Part shown: in pieces, positions 10,478-22,351 of the stretch
Position numbering within the stretch: position 1 is the first letter of the stretch
How the letters are laid out: the number at the start of each line of letters is the position of its first letter
Source: Thinopyrum elongatum
Lineage: Eukaryota; Streptophyta; Magnoliopsida; Poales; Poaceae
Direction of reading: 5' to 3'
DNA: 64,000 nucleotides
NCBI GenBank assembly: GCA_011799875.1
Contig: CM022302.1
Coordinates: 97,233,494-97,297,493 of the forward strand
Made by a program: the position numbers and the translations under genes
Notes under the pieces: model-generated
Databases searched by the model: none
Told to the model about the DNA's origin: nothing
The model's input: the letters and a program-made list of their open reading frames with translations, nothing else

Positions 10478-11071
10478 TCATTTGCTCTTTTCTTTCTCTG
10501 TGGCTTCTGGTTTGTGGATCCCTATCTCCTGCATCTGCTGTTCGACCGGGACGAAGCCAGTCTCCGCGAGGAACCTGCAGAAATCACAGCTTGCTGCTAA
10601 GATTTCTCTTCGCAACAGAGGGTAGATCACGTGCGGGGAGAAGGTGAGAGAGGAGAGGGGAGACCTGTTGAGGAGCACGAATAGAACCGCGCCGATGGTT
10701 ATGAGCAGAAGGACGTGCCCGACGATCACAAAGTCGCTTGAAAAAAAGGCTAGGTAAAGCATCGCGGTGAAGCAGAATGCCAGTAGCAAAAATGTGATCT
10801 GGAGCACAATCCACGTGGGAGCCTACACCAACAAGATAAACATCGGTTAGGATACTTTATTACAGTTATTTGTGCATTCCATAACCACATAAAAAAGGAA
10901 CAATATTATGACTAAATCACAGGAATATATCGTAAAGCATGAGGTCAAATTAAATTTAAGAGTGAACATAATAACGCACATTGCAGTATTTCTTACATTA
11001 ACACCAGAGGACAAGGCTCCCACCAAGATAGCTTCAGCTGATGATACTTGATTTGGCGATTGTCCTGCCAT
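10478..11071 (-). CDS. PKR1-like: Two-helix membrane protein, PKR1-like V-ATPase assembly factor
   Basis: Three coding exons on the minus strand, 11071-10997, 10822-10665 and 10574-10478, have GT/AG borders and matching phases and give 109 residues. The protein begins MAGQSPNQVSSAEAILVGAL. Hydrophobic helices lie at about residues 31-50 and 55-75. It continues FLAETGFVPVEQQMQEIGI and ends in a charged KPEATEKEKSK tail. Size, twin helices and the phrase following the second helix fit the PKR1 family, an ER-resident factor for assembling the vacuolar H+-ATPase. This name is from memory of the family and is moderately sure. The 90-base second intron (10664-10575) has no stop and is a multiple of three, so retention would insert 30 residues without breaking the frame. 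Confidence 0.72.
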
Positions 11072-12470
11072 TCTCACCCAAATTTATAGGCACTGGCACA
11101 AATAACAATACGTTATCACCTATATGCTTCTGCGTCAAACAATAATGGTTCTAGATAACACATAAATGTAGAATGATTTGCAACATCCCAGGTATCAATT
11201 CTGCCTTAAGTGCCGCCGCACTACACTAAAATCCGACCAAGTCAATATTTATTCAAAAAAGCCAACACAGTTTCTCTTGTGGGCATCGACAGCCTCAAAT
11301 TCATACTATATCATCAACAGTAAGCATAAAAGCAGGTGTAAAGCTCGGTGTTACTGCACATAAACATATGATAATCACAACACCATGCCAACAATCTGTA
11401 ACACTAAGCAAGATATACGATGCACTAAGTATATGTTAAGTCATGTGAGTTTCCAAAAGATGTGGGAGTGCTACACCTATATCCACATGCATGTTATTTG
11501 CTTAGTGCCAAAAAATATATGCAATAATAAGAGTGAAAACATAAATACAGACCCATTTGAACATAAAACTGTAACAGGCAATACTCTCGGTTATAACATA
11601 AGATCCTGCCAATAACTTCGTCGGGTAAACCAATACTTCGAATGAGCATCCCAAACTATTTACTGTTGACTTTGTTACCAACCTCTCCAAACTAGATCAA
11701 CTATGTGAATTCTGACCAACCTAGGTCAAGTACACCGGTGTCACAAGCTAACTTACTAATCCATCTCACTGTCACTGGACTAGTTGCGCTTTTTTACTTT
11801 CTTACCAACCCAGCTTTTAAAACAAATCTCTCAAAACACGTGGTGGTATGCAGGATTACTGAACAAAAACACTAGCTCTAAATAAACAGCAGCTCTAAAT
11901 AAATGGCAACATGCAACCATAAAAAAAGGGGAAACTCATGCACCTTGTCATAACCTTGATGCCACAGTTAAGAAGCTACTCTACGATAAGAACAATATTG
12001 CCACCAATTGCAGCTAAGCCTCACACAGAACTCCCTAAAACCCCAAATTTGCTTATCCAGTTTTCACTTACCATATCCCCTATTTCCTGTATCTTTAATG
12101 CCACTCTTATCTAAAAAGATACCGTCGCCGGTAACTCGGTAATTTGTATTTTTGCTGTTTAATTTACTCCCATCAGCCAACTCCCCTCCCTGCTGGGTCT
12201 TGTAGGCCGGCTAGCCTGCAAAAAATTGTAGTCCGGCTAGCCCGCAGGAGCGGCTGGCCGCGCAGATGAAGGTTACAGCCGATTTGTTGCACAGGAGCGG
12301 TGCGGCTCGGTGGGGTTGTCCGGTAGATCCGGGACCACCAGGCGGCGGCGATGTGTTTGTTTTAGGGAGTGAGGTGAGATATGAAGGAGGGAAAACAAGT
12401 AAACCGCAGTTTGGACCATTGTGGTTCCAGGTTTAAACAGCTCTAGGATAAAGCTAGACAATACAGAATA
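11072..12470. other. Non-coding region upstream of the PKR1-like gene
   Basis: AT-rich sequence without a supported gene. If the GC-rich part of the block at 12746-13030 is a first exon, this region contains a large 5' UTR intron. A small GC-rich patch at 12190-12350 repeats the word CCGGCTAGCC. Confidence 0.4.
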
Positions 12471-13030
12471 ATTAGCTCTAGCTGTTTCAGGAATGATATG
12501 AACATTCTGATAGATCACGCAAGCATACACCAAACACCATACATAAATCCAATATCTTAACAGACATTAGCAGGTCTAATATCTGCACACCATCACATCC
12601 CTATGGTTTACCACATCCTAATCAAAAGAATTGGAACTTGACAGATCCAACATATGTACATGACCTCCAAGCATACACCGATATGTGTCCACTGGCAGAT
12701 CCAAGAGAGAGTAATATGAAAAAAGATGGGGGGAGATGGTCTCACCTTGCCGCTTGAGGGGAGGTTGGTGGCGGCAGCACGGGTCGGAGTCGCTGCACGG
12801 GAGGATGCGGAGCTCGTCACAGATGGGGTGACGGGGATGGCACAGGTTGGAGCCGCTACAGGGGAGGATGCAGGGGCCGGCGGCGGCGGCACAGAGGCGG
12901 GGACGCGAGGTCGGGGACGAGCTCGGAGCTCCTCTCGGCGGCGGAGGCAGCAGCTTCGTCGGCGAGGGAGGGAGGAGTTGGGCGGCGACCTTGATTCCGG
13001 CGGAAGAGACTCGGAGGGGGGCAATTTTTT
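12471..13030 (-). repeat. Upstream block, copy 2, contiguous; candidate 5' exon of the PKR1-like gene
   Basis: This uninterrupted copy joins an AT-rich half (12471-12715, like 4893-5120) and a GC-rich half (12738-13030, like 6866-7110). On the minus strand the GC-rich half ends GCGGCAAG followed by a GTGAGA donor (GT at 12744-12745). It contains many overlapping ORFs that I regard as leader-like, not protein-coding. Confidence 0.7.
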
Positions 13031-13184
13031 TGGTGTTCGGGTGCGACCTGCCCGTATGGCAGTCTCTTTTGCCACGTCGACCCAGGCCCGTCCAGCGAAA
13101 ATGCTTAATCAACAGGCATCTTTCACCACGACTTGGGTGTGTCGCTGGCTAAATACAGGCAAAAATTCATGTTGTGTTCAGAAA

Positions 13185-13575
13185 TTGCTTTTGGAGGACG
13201 AGCTCCATGGAGAACTTCAAACGCAAAATTCAAAATTTATGAAAATTCATATTTTTACATTTCAAAAAATTCTAAAAAAAATGTAGAGATAGATGAAGGC
13301 ATAATGCACAAGTGTGTAAATTTTTTAGGACGAAATATGTTGAAATGGGGGAAGTGAAAAAAAAAAAACAAATCTGGAGCTTTTTAACACATGATACTAT
13401 TCATCCTCCCATACCATGAATTTGTCTTTTTGTACAGGCCGCATTTCAATGTATTTCATTCTGAAATTTTACACACATACACCTCACATCATTGTTTACT
13501 TGTAGAATTTTTTTAGAACTGAATTTTTTTTATTTTAATTTTTTCAAAAATTCGGCCTGCATAGAGGCCGAGATC
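13185..13575. mobile_element. Foldback/MITE-like inverted repeat
   Basis: The left arm (about 13185-13345) and right arm (about 13435-13575) are diverged inverted copies. Landmarks are TTTTTTAGGACGAAATATGT on the left and CATTTCAATGTATTTCATTC on the right, with matching ACACA segments. It has no coding capacity. Boundaries are approximate. Confidence 0.55.
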
Positions 13576-13904
13576 CAAAACACCACACTCGTTGTATATG
13601 TAATTTGACAGGTTGTATGAAGGTTGGCTGCATTAGCAAAGCGACTTTTTTTATGTCTGGTGGCCTGTGTTAGGCTTGGCTGATGCACTACCTAGTGTTT
13701 GATTGTGCATGGTCTATGTTATGATCGTTCATTCTTACTAGTGGTGACCTTACCTTACATGACATTAAGATATGTAGTTTGAAATAAACATTGTTTGAGT
13801 ACTAGCTAGTAAATAAATGACAATTCATTCTAACTACTAATAAATTGCGGTATAAATTAATAGTCATATGGTTCAATAAGGGAAAGATCATCGTGCCCAA
13901 TTAA

Positions 13905-15252
13905 GAGGAAATCCATTGCCGTCTTCTTCCCGCTTCTTCTTCTTCTTCTGCTGCTGCTTCTTCTCGATGTGTTGTTGCTGCTTCTTCTTCTTCTTTAGAT
14001 CTTTGCGTAACTTCTGTTTGCCCACATTGCATCAAATCACTCCAATATTTTGCTCTTCCAAACTTCACTGTCAAATGCATCCACACTATGGCCAGAGGTA
14101 TCACCATCATCAGCCATCACATATTCCTCCTTCGGCACAAACTCATCACAACCCCGTTATAGGATTCAGTTATGGAGGATGCAAAATGCAAGAACAAGCC
14201 TAATATGGGTGGTAAAAGGGTTAAATGACTTCTGATTCAGGATCTTAAATCTATTCTTCAGAACTTCAAATGTCTTCTCAACCATAACTCTAAGGCTAGA
14301 GTCTAAAATCAAACAATTCTTGTGCAGTCCTAAGATAGTTCATGGAAGAGAACTCATTCAGATGATACTTCGTTTTCCTGAAGGGTGGAAGAACACCAGG
14401 CTAACATGCATAGCCAGCATCTCCTAGGTAGAACCTGTCATCGGGGATATTGAGGCCAACCAGTCAAGTCATGCTGTCAGCAAGAATGTTAGCATCATGG
14501 GCCGATATTTCCTAGCCAGCTAACACATATGTGAACTTCGGATCAAATTCAATAGTAGCAAGCACATTCTGACATGTGTAGTGCTTTCTACCCTTGTATG
14601 ATGCAACCTGTGACCTCGACATCTAGCAGTCACATGAGTACCATCTATTGCGCCAATGCAATCCTATGATGACATGAAAATATAGTGTTATGGCTGTACA
14701 AAAACAATACAAGCATGTCAAAACATGAATTGTAAGTAGTGCTTACCTTGAAATACAGGTACCATCTTGGGTTGTTGAGAATCTTGCTAGGAGTTTGCCC
14801 AGTTGATGCATTGATCGTCTCTCATGTGACCTCCCAATAGCATGTAAGACTTGCTTGAAATACCTGGAAATAGTCTCCATTGATCTCCTGGACGTGTTGT
14901 GAACAACCCCCAACCTCTGACTATCACTTACAACAAGAAGGAACAAGAAAACTTGCTATTCCACATAGGCGTGGGTGCTATGTTGTAGCAGCCCCCTGTT
15001 TCTAAACGTCTCCACAAGCTTTGCCAAAGGTGATCTTTTTATTCGAAGCATCCAGAGAGCCTCTACATCATTATAGTTGTAGATGCAGTCTAGATTTGCC
15101 ATCCCCTCCCTATTTCGGATTAACATTGGACCATAATTAATGACAGTCGTATCACTCCGACGAACATCTCTCTTGTGGACCAACATGACCTAAGACTGGA
15201 TCACAGTTATGGGTGCTGCTGCTTGAACAACCGGCTTCTTTCGTTCGTCCAT
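13905..15252 (-). pseudogene. PIF/Harbinger transposase relic (DDE superfamily)
   Basis: Minus-strand frames from an ATG at 15250-15252 preserve the family's landmarks in order. These are RNRGLLQHSTHAYVEEQVF, the helix SMETISRYFKQVLHAIG, the first catalytic D in CIGAIDGTHV (about 14665-14615), the second D in YLGDAGYAC, and the E segment VEKTFEVLKNRFKIL (about 14280-14240), then an acidic C-terminus. Several stops and frame changes (for example directly after LGDAGYAC) show it is inactive. A TTC microsatellite (about 13918-13996) lies in its tail. The normal role is cut-and-paste transposition at 3-bp targets. Confidence 0.8.
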
Positions 15253-15289
15253 AACCTAGGCGACATCGATCCTACACTGTGGTAACTTT

Positions 15290-15870
15290 TGACCTTAGGA
15301 GAAAATAAGTTTTAAAAAATTACACCAGTAACTTACGCTTAAATAGCATGATAATATACAAATCGAAGTCTTGATAACTTATGTTCAAACACTGCGATAA
15401 CTTTTGATCTAGCTAGGATAAAAACAGTTGTTGGGAAAAAATTACCCCGATAACTTCTATAAATAGCATGGTAATATATGAACCAAAAATTTGATAACTT
15501 ATGTATAAACATCACAAATAACTTTTGGAACATGGGATCTAGTATGTCGAAACTTCATGTCCTGTCGCCTTCTTTTTGGATGCCACCGCCTTTGTCTCAA
15601 AACCATACTTCTAACCTACGCTCAGAACACCATGGTAACTTTCACCCAGGGGAAGGGGAATTTTCAAACATACCCCCCGGTAACTTTTGTGCAAAGTTAC
15701 CATGTTGCACATGTTAAAGTTACCGTGTTTCTCACCTTATAGTTATCATCCTTCTCACGACATAGTTACCAGCTTTGTCATGCCATTTTTGTTACAGGGA
15801 TGCTAATGTTGAAGTTACCAGGATGCAGATGTCATAGTTCTCATGCTGCTCATACAAAAGTTATCAAGCC
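15290..15870. repeat. Degenerate array of GATAACTT/AGTTACC words
   Basis: At least ten variants of GGTAACTTT, GATAACTTATG or AGTTACC are scattered over 580 bases directly beyond the 5' side of the Harbinger relic. This suggests subterminal transposase-binding-type repeats of the same element. Confidence 0.6.
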
Positions 15871-16344
15871 TAAAATTAACATTTTTGTTGACATGGTAGA
15901 AAGAAGAAGGGTTCAAATGAACCCGAACAAGGAGCACACGCCGAAGCACCCCTCTGTGATAAAAGCCACTCGTGGTTCGTTTGGGGATCGGTACATGTTT
16001 TCATTCAATTGGCAGTGAGATCGCAAAACAACGTGCTTGTGTATCTGCAAAAAGTGAAGAGTTTTCCATACTCATTTAATTCGAGATAGTGTGTCTGGCA
16101 AAGCATAGCAAAGATTTGAATGAAGCATTGAGTGGTAAAGACTTTGGGTACACGTCTATTTACTAAAAGCAACCACTGTAAACTGTAAATATAGAAACTG
16201 TAAACATAGCAGTTTGTTTGTGTGTATGCGACATGATACATTAATTTTGATTGCAACGATTAATCACACCTTTCTCCGAATTTGCATTACTAAATTCTCA
16301 GCTCTTTTAGAAGAGAATAATTCCAAAGTTTTTTTTAAAAAATC

Positions 16345-16690
16345 CTGAGATTATTATGAAAAACTTTCTAGAATTATTACCATGACGTTCTAAGTTTTTC
16401 ACTTATGATAAAAACAACATGAAATGTGTTAAAGATCGCTCATATTTATTTACATAATTTCCTAGGAATTATTATTCAAAGATATTTCCCGGGAACTTGG
16501 TACAAACAAAATATTAGATGTGTTATATGATACAAAATGTAAGGCTCAATCGATCCAGAGATTATTATTAAAAGGTTCATAGAATTATTACCATGCCGTT
16601 CTCAGTTTTTTCACTTAAGATAAAAATAACATGGAATATCTTGAAAGATTTCTCATATTTATTTACATAATTTCCTAGGAATTAGTATCA
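16345..16690. repeat. Two diverged direct repeats of about 130 bp
   Basis: Units at about 16350-16475 and 16556-16690 share TAGAATTATTACCATG.CGTTCT, TCATATTTATTTACATAA and TTTCCTAGGAATTA, with a period near 207 bases. Non-coding. Confidence 0.75.
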
Positions 16691-19389
16691 TAAGAAATTT
16701 ATGTTTTATTAGAAAGGTGTAAATTAGCAGAATAGCTTTGAATTTGAAGAGATGACGTTGATTGACGATGTGACCATTACAAGAATAAATGCATCTAGAA
16801 CAAGAGGGTGCTACAAAGTGGGCTAGGGGGACAGTTTATGCAGTAAATACAACCCTCTATACCTTTCCTAAATCAAAGCATAAATAAAAATACCCTTATA
16901 ATAATATAGCAATGTAACATCCCCAGATGTTAACCCTGTCATCAAGCTAATTAATATGCCATGTCATCATATTTCACCAAGTCAAAATGCCATTTGTCCA
17001 AAACAAAACCCAAATTCAAAATTCAAAATGCAAGTCAAATAATTATTTCATCAAACATCAAAACAAAAATGTTCATGATGTTGCAAATAATCTCAAGGCA
17101 ATTATAAAATTAGAACCAACCTTACCAAAATTCCCAAAATGCCTCTGTGAATTAATTTGGAGGTCCAACAACATTTATTTTGGCCTTTCCAATTTCTAAA
17201 AATGCTTAGACAACACCTGTTGGCCCCAAACTAATTGTGACAGTGCCTAAAATGCATAGTATTTAATAGGCCAAGTTCCATATTTTTCTTAGCTCATCTG
17301 GTGGACCCAAATATTCCTTTCTCTCTCTGTTATTTAAACAAAAGAAATAAGAAAGAGGAGGCAGTATCCCACTTACCTGTTACTGGGCCGAAGCCACAGT
17401 GCGGCCCAACCCACTTTTCCTTTCTCTCACCTCCCGTCGCCGTGTCGCCGTTTCCATGGCCACGCGCGCCTCCTCCGGCCGCTGCTTGCCACGGCGATGG
17501 AGTAGTTGGGGCGAGGCGATAAGGATGCCGCCCCGAGCCTCTCCCCCTGGACACCGCTCACTCCCCCCTCTCCTTCCCCTCACGACGCTCGCTCGCTCCC
17601 TCTTTTCCCCTCTGTGCCGAACGCCGCCGCCATCGTGCACCGCCAAATCCCGTGCCCGCCGCGCCCTCCTCGTCGACCTGAGCTGCCCTGGAGCTCCACC
17701 GTCCTCGCCTGCGTCGACTCCACCGACTCGTTCGAGCTCGGAGCTGCCGCATTGCGCGGATCGGGTTGTCTTCCACCTCGGGACCCACCGCCGTTCGCCG
17801 TCATCTCCGCCACCATCTGCTGCTCCTAAGCCCCTCGACGGCCTCCTCGTGCCGCTGCGGTGAGCTCCGCCCTCCTCCCTTCTTCTGCCGCCCCTGCCAC
17901 TGCACCAATCACCGTCGTCATTTCTGCCCGAGTTCGGCTCCGTCGCAAAGCTCGCCGCCGGTGCTGTAGAAGCTATCGTAGCCACCCGAGCCCACCACTG
18001 TGCTCCGGGCACTCCAGTGGTGCGGACTGGCTCTTCAAATCGATCGCAAACGCACCGTAGCGCCATCCCCGATGAGGCCCGTAACTCGCCGCCGCCATTG
18101 CTCGCCGCCGGCGTGCCTAACGGCCACCCCCGCTCGCTCCGGCCCCATAGATTGATGCGGGATGAAGTACTCGTTTGAACGCGACAGAAACCGCACGAAA
18201 CGGCCCACTGTGGTGCGTTTCCGACGTCCTCCGGCGAGAGCGCCGTCGCGGGAGGCCACCGGAGCAATTCTGGCGACCCAGCTGAGCTGGCACGGGTGGG
18301 GCCCACCCCGTGACTCTGACCGTGGGCCCCGACCGCTTCGTTTGACCACATTGACCCAGGTCAATGGCACTGTTCACCGCTTACCCGCTGATAGGTGGGT
18401 CCCCCACGTCTGAAATTGATTAGAGGCTAATTACACTGAGTTAATTAAGACACTGATTAGTTCAGTCGCTGACAGGCAGGGCCCACTGCCTAAATAACCC
18501 TGCTAATTTAAATTAAAGCCACTGTTAGCCCACTGTGGCTGACATGTGGGGCCCTTTGATCAGTTTGACCAGGTTCGGCCCGCAGTTGACTCGCTGACGT
18601 CATCGTGACACACTGCTGACGCAATAATCAATTTCTGATAAATTAAATAAATCCAGTAATTTACAGAATATTGCTAAAACTTTGGAAATTCGTAGACAAT
18701 AAACCGTAACTCGGATCGAAAAACTTAATACATGAAAGTTGCTCAGAACGACGAGACGAACCTGATCGTGTCATCTGTTTCCATGTCGAAACCCTCTACG
18801 TAGGTGAACCCGCAACTTTCCTTCCGTTTCCGGTAGATGAATAGTGCATATATACCGGTTAATAAATCCAACTTAAATCCTAAAATAACTAAAATGACTT
18901 AGACATATCTTTAGGCAACCCTGCACTGCACGTTAGTTTAGCATGCTCTGTGTTGCATATGTTTGCTGTGTATTTATCTGTTTCCTCCCCCTCTTCTCTC
19001 TCGGTAGACCCCGACACCGACGTAGTCCCGGAGACCGACGCAGCTCCGGTGGTCGACTACGCCCCTGATGACCAAACCCTTGCCGCAGAGTTTCCAGGCA
19101 AGCACCCCCTTTTTGAGCATACCGATATCGCCTATTCTTCTCTCTCTTATGCTTGCATTAGAAGTTGCTGCTGTTACTGCTATCCTATTTCTGTTGTATA
19201 GCCTGTTTATTGTAACCTGCTGTTGATACCTACCTGCTTATCCCAAACTGTTTAGTATAGTCTGGGTAGAGACCCATCAGAGACCCCCACCTTGTCTCGA
19301 CTGCCCCGCTGGATTATCAGAAGACCCGATCAATGGGATCGAAGACCAGGCCCCGGCACCGCACATCACTTTCCCCTTAGTTGCTCGAC

Positions 19390-19625
19390 ACTACTGGGTT
19401 ACTATCGAGTGCCGAGGGTGATACCTCGTCAGCACTTCTGATGATAACCTTGTAGGTTAGTTAATCGGTTGTGGGTATCGAGGGTGATTCCTCCTTCTTC
19501 ACTCCTGATAACAACACTGTCGTGCAACTCCTCAAGAGTGGACCTCGAGGGTGATTCCTTCTTCGTTCACCTTGACGATATCATCAGGTGAAATTCCATC
19601 GAGGGTGATTCCTCATGGTTCCCTT
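19390..19625. repeat. Four degenerate repeats with core CGAGGGTGATTCCT
   Basis: Cores occur near 19412, 19478, 19546 and 19599, about 55-68 bases apart, within the 4.2-kb element. A second motif, GACGGGT(C/T)AGCCCTGA / GACGGGTTGACCTGA, repeats at about 19685 and 19738. Confidence 0.8.
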
Positions 19626-20699
19626 GGTGTTAGACACACGGTTACTATGGTTACTATGACTTTACACTGAACCATGTTACTAAAGACGGGTCAGCCCTGA
19701 GGGGTACCCGCGCGAGCATATTTGCGAAGTGATGTGGAGACGGGTTGACCTGAAAGGTGCCCGCGAGATAATTACGAGGCGTGGCCGGGCATTCTTAGCC
19801 CTTGCCGCAAGTCCTCAAGACGGGGCGACGGGGTCACATCGATCGTGAGTCTCTGCTCGTTACCGCGCGCTCCTAATCCACTAACGGTTTGGATATTTGA
19901 TCCGAGGGGCCTCTGGTCCGATAGCACTAACCATCACGTGGGCATAGTATGGGCGTTTTGCGTCGTATACATCAGCCGAAGCTTAATAGACGTCATGCGA
20001 CTGAGCGGCGCGCGCCGTGTTGTACTGGTTACGCAACCGCGCTTGTATTAAGGGGTTGCCAGGTCTGCTCACGGCCGCCCACGCAACGTGCAGGAGTTTC
20101 CGGGACGATGGCCCAAGACCCCTGGGGGCATAGGTTTAGTCCGGCGTGCTGACCTCTCTATCAAGCCTAGGTCGGGTTGCGGCGTATCGTTTGGCCGAGG
20201 CCAGGCATGACCCAGTAAAGTGTGTCCGGCCGGAGTTAAGCGAGCGTGGTGGGTAAGTTGGTGCACCCCTGCAGGGAAGAAAACATCTATCGATAGCCTG
20301 TCCTACGGTAACGGACACTCGGAGTTGTATCCCGACCGATACAACTAGAACCTGACACCTGAGATGATAACTGGATAGTATGACTCTAGGATTGCTTTCT
20401 CGCAGGGAGTTGAGGAAGGATCTCTGGGCGAGGTTGATGACACTACTATTACTTTACTTTATGCTAATCTGCACTCTTCTAATGGTGCAAGACCGCTGAA
20501 GAGGTTGAAGATGCTAGTCTTCGATAGGACTAGGCTTTCCCCTCTATTCTGGCATTTTTGCAGCCCAGTCCACATATTCAGCCTCCCTTTGATAATGTTG
20601 CATATGTAGTGTAGATCCTTACTTGCTGAGTACTTCGGATGAGTACTCACGTTTGCTTTGCTTTCTTTTTCTCCCTATATCCATTTGGTGCAACCAGTT

Positions 20700-20795
20700 G
20701 ATGGAGCCCCTGAGACAGCTGTCCCCGCCATCAACTACTACTACTACCCTCCCGGCGAGTACTACTACGAGGAGCCATCCGACGACCAGGAGTAG
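20700..20795 (+). other. Tyr-rich acidic exon-like ORF inside the 4.2-kb element
   Basis: After a CAACCAG acceptor-like site the frame reads DGAPETAVPAI, then NYYYYPPGEYYYEEPSDDQE and a TAG stop (20793-20795). An earlier piece at about 19000-19110 (within the ORF 18950-19201) reads VVPETDAAPVVDYAPDDQ with similar acidic style. I recognise no family. It could be a small conserved TE peptide or chance. Confidence 0.3.
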
Positions 20796-21097
20796 GTTTG
20801 GAGGGTCCCAGGCAGGAGGCCTACGCCTTTCGATCGTAGCTTTTATTTTGCCCCGCCTTTCTAAAGGCTTAACTGTTACTCTGTAATATCTGTACCCAGA
20901 TATCTGATGCTTCCGCTGACGCTTGTATGCCATCGAGCTATGTATTCGAGCCCTCGAGGCCCTGGCTTGTAATATAAAGCTTGTATGACTTTTTTTATGT
21001 TTTAGAGTTGTGTTGTGATATCTACAAGTGAGTCCTTAGGCTTAATCGTGTGCATTTGCGTGTATGGTTAGTGCACGATTAAGCCGGGGTCGTCACA

Positions 21098-21696
21098 AGC
21101 AGTACATATCCTATGCTTGTTTATTGGTCAGATATGAGGGGTTGTGCCCGCATGTGCTCCTATGCATTTTCGGGGTTTAAATTCTCTTGTTTACATACTA
21201 TGGACAACAAGTTAAGGTGGTTGAGTTGGTTATTGGGTTTAGTAGCTACTCATTAGACCGGGGGTAGTCCCCTTTTAAGTACTGTAGTTCTTTTTTCTTT
21301 CCCACCTAAACCAATTGGCATAAAACCGGGTGAGATAAAAGTTATCGCTGTCCATTTTTTACAAACATATAGTTTATGTTTTATTTGTTAAATTTATGGT
21401 CAAACTTTAACGCAAAATAAGAGGGGGCCTAATAAATCTGGATGGAGGTAGTAGTATGTAATATACATGCCATAAAAGGGTCAATAAATTAGTACTCAAA
21501 AGTACTTATAACTGTAATTTGTGTCATAATCTAAGTAATTTGTGTCATAATCTAATCTTCTATATCTAAATAGCTAGCCCCCACTAATATATTTCTCTCA
21601 AATGCTAGTATGCCACCTTATCATTCAACATGCAACTATGCATATTAAAAGTCCACTTCAACATGCAAACATGCGTGCATGTAAAATTCCATTCTA
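21098..21696. other. AT-rich intergenic DNA, nothing identified
   Basis: No ORF or repeat of note was found apart from a short direct repeat of GTAATTTGTGTCATAATCTA near 21513-21555. Confidence 0.5.
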
Positions 21697-21854
21697 CTCC
21701 CTCCCTTCCTAAATATAAGACTTTTTAGAAATTCCATTATAGACTAAATACGGAGCAAAATGAGTGAATCTGCTCTCTAAAGTATGTCTATATACATCCG
21801 TATATAGTCCATAGTGGAATCGCTAAAAGGTCTTATATTTAGGAACGGAGGGAG
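21697..21854. mobile_element. Stowaway-type MITE (158 bp)
   Basis: Terminal inverted repeats CTCCCTCCCTTCCTAAATAT / ATATTTAGGAACGGAGGGAG are flanked by TA on both sides. Size and ends fit a Thalos-like Stowaway (Tc1/Mariner-derived) element. Confidence 0.93.
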
Positions 21855-21956
21855 TATTATGCTACTTACAGTTAATTCTTATATACTTTAAAAAGCTATT
21901 ATTTCAAATATTCATGTTCCATATAATCAAAATCTCATTGAAATGTTGCAAAATAT

Positions 21957-21983
21957 CCCCGCAACAACGTGCGGGGCAGCTAG
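21957..21983 (+). other. Helitron 3'-end-like hairpin plus CTAG
   Basis: CCCCGCAacaacgTGCGGGG (perfect 7-bp stem) is followed by CAG and CTAG at 21980-21983. The next base is A, not the T expected of a Helitron target, so this is weak. Confidence 0.3.
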
Positions 21984-22253
21984 AGTTTTCCTCTCTCTTT
22001 TTCATGACTGTTGATTGGATAATTAAATTGCCCTGTTTTTTCTTTTATTACAAGCATAGGTCAAATCATATATATATATTTCTCTCTTCTTAGAGAGGAA
22101 GGTCAAATATTGGCATACATCAGCCCGTTAGTACAGTAGGAGGCTCAACATGTAGGCCTGGCCCATCACAAACGGGCTGTGAGAACATTGATGCTAACCA
22201 GCAACCGACTTAACACAGCCCAAGAAAAGAGGAACCGACCTGCCGCTCGCACA

Positions 22254-22261
22254 CTATAAAA
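22254..22261 (+). promoter_or_regulatory. TATA box of F-box copy 1
   Basis: CTATAAAA lies 91 bases before the ATG at 22352. The surrounding 150 bases (AACCAGCAACCGAC, CGATCG) are similar to the promoter of the second F-box gene, including its own CTATAAAA. Confidence 0.65.
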
Positions 22262-22351
22262 CCATCCATCGATCGGAGCGAGTGCCAGCTCGATCAGACG
22301 ATCAGCGACATGCTCGCTTGTCGTTAACGCCCACCACAATTCCACATCTCG

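Larger units (their letters stand above)
16913..21097. mobile_element. 4.2-kb TG..CA element (large solo LTR or LARD-like)
   Basis: It begins TGTAACATCCCC and ends GGGGTCGTCACA, imperfect terminal inverted repeats with TG..CA ends. The flanks are AGCAA (16908-16912) and AGCAG (21098-21102), a 5-bp target duplication with one mismatch, as made by LTR-retrotransposon integrase. I find no internal second LTR, gag or pol. The whole may be one long solo LTR of a large-retrotransposon-derivative family, or a complete non-autonomous element. Internal features are repeats at 19390-19625 and a small open exon at 20700-20795. The 323-residue minus-strand ORF at 17380-18351 lies in GC-rich DNA and has no motif. 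Confidence 0.65.

Noticed and set aside
17380..18351. 323-codon minus-strand ORF
   Set aside because: It lies inside the non-coding 4.2-kb element; GC-rich DNA is open in several frames at once, with no recognisable motif.
19390..19625. Regularly spaced repeats that resemble a CRISPR-like array
   Set aside because: Repeats are degenerate, spacing varies, and the DNA is plainly plant nuclear; they are internal repeats of a transposable element.
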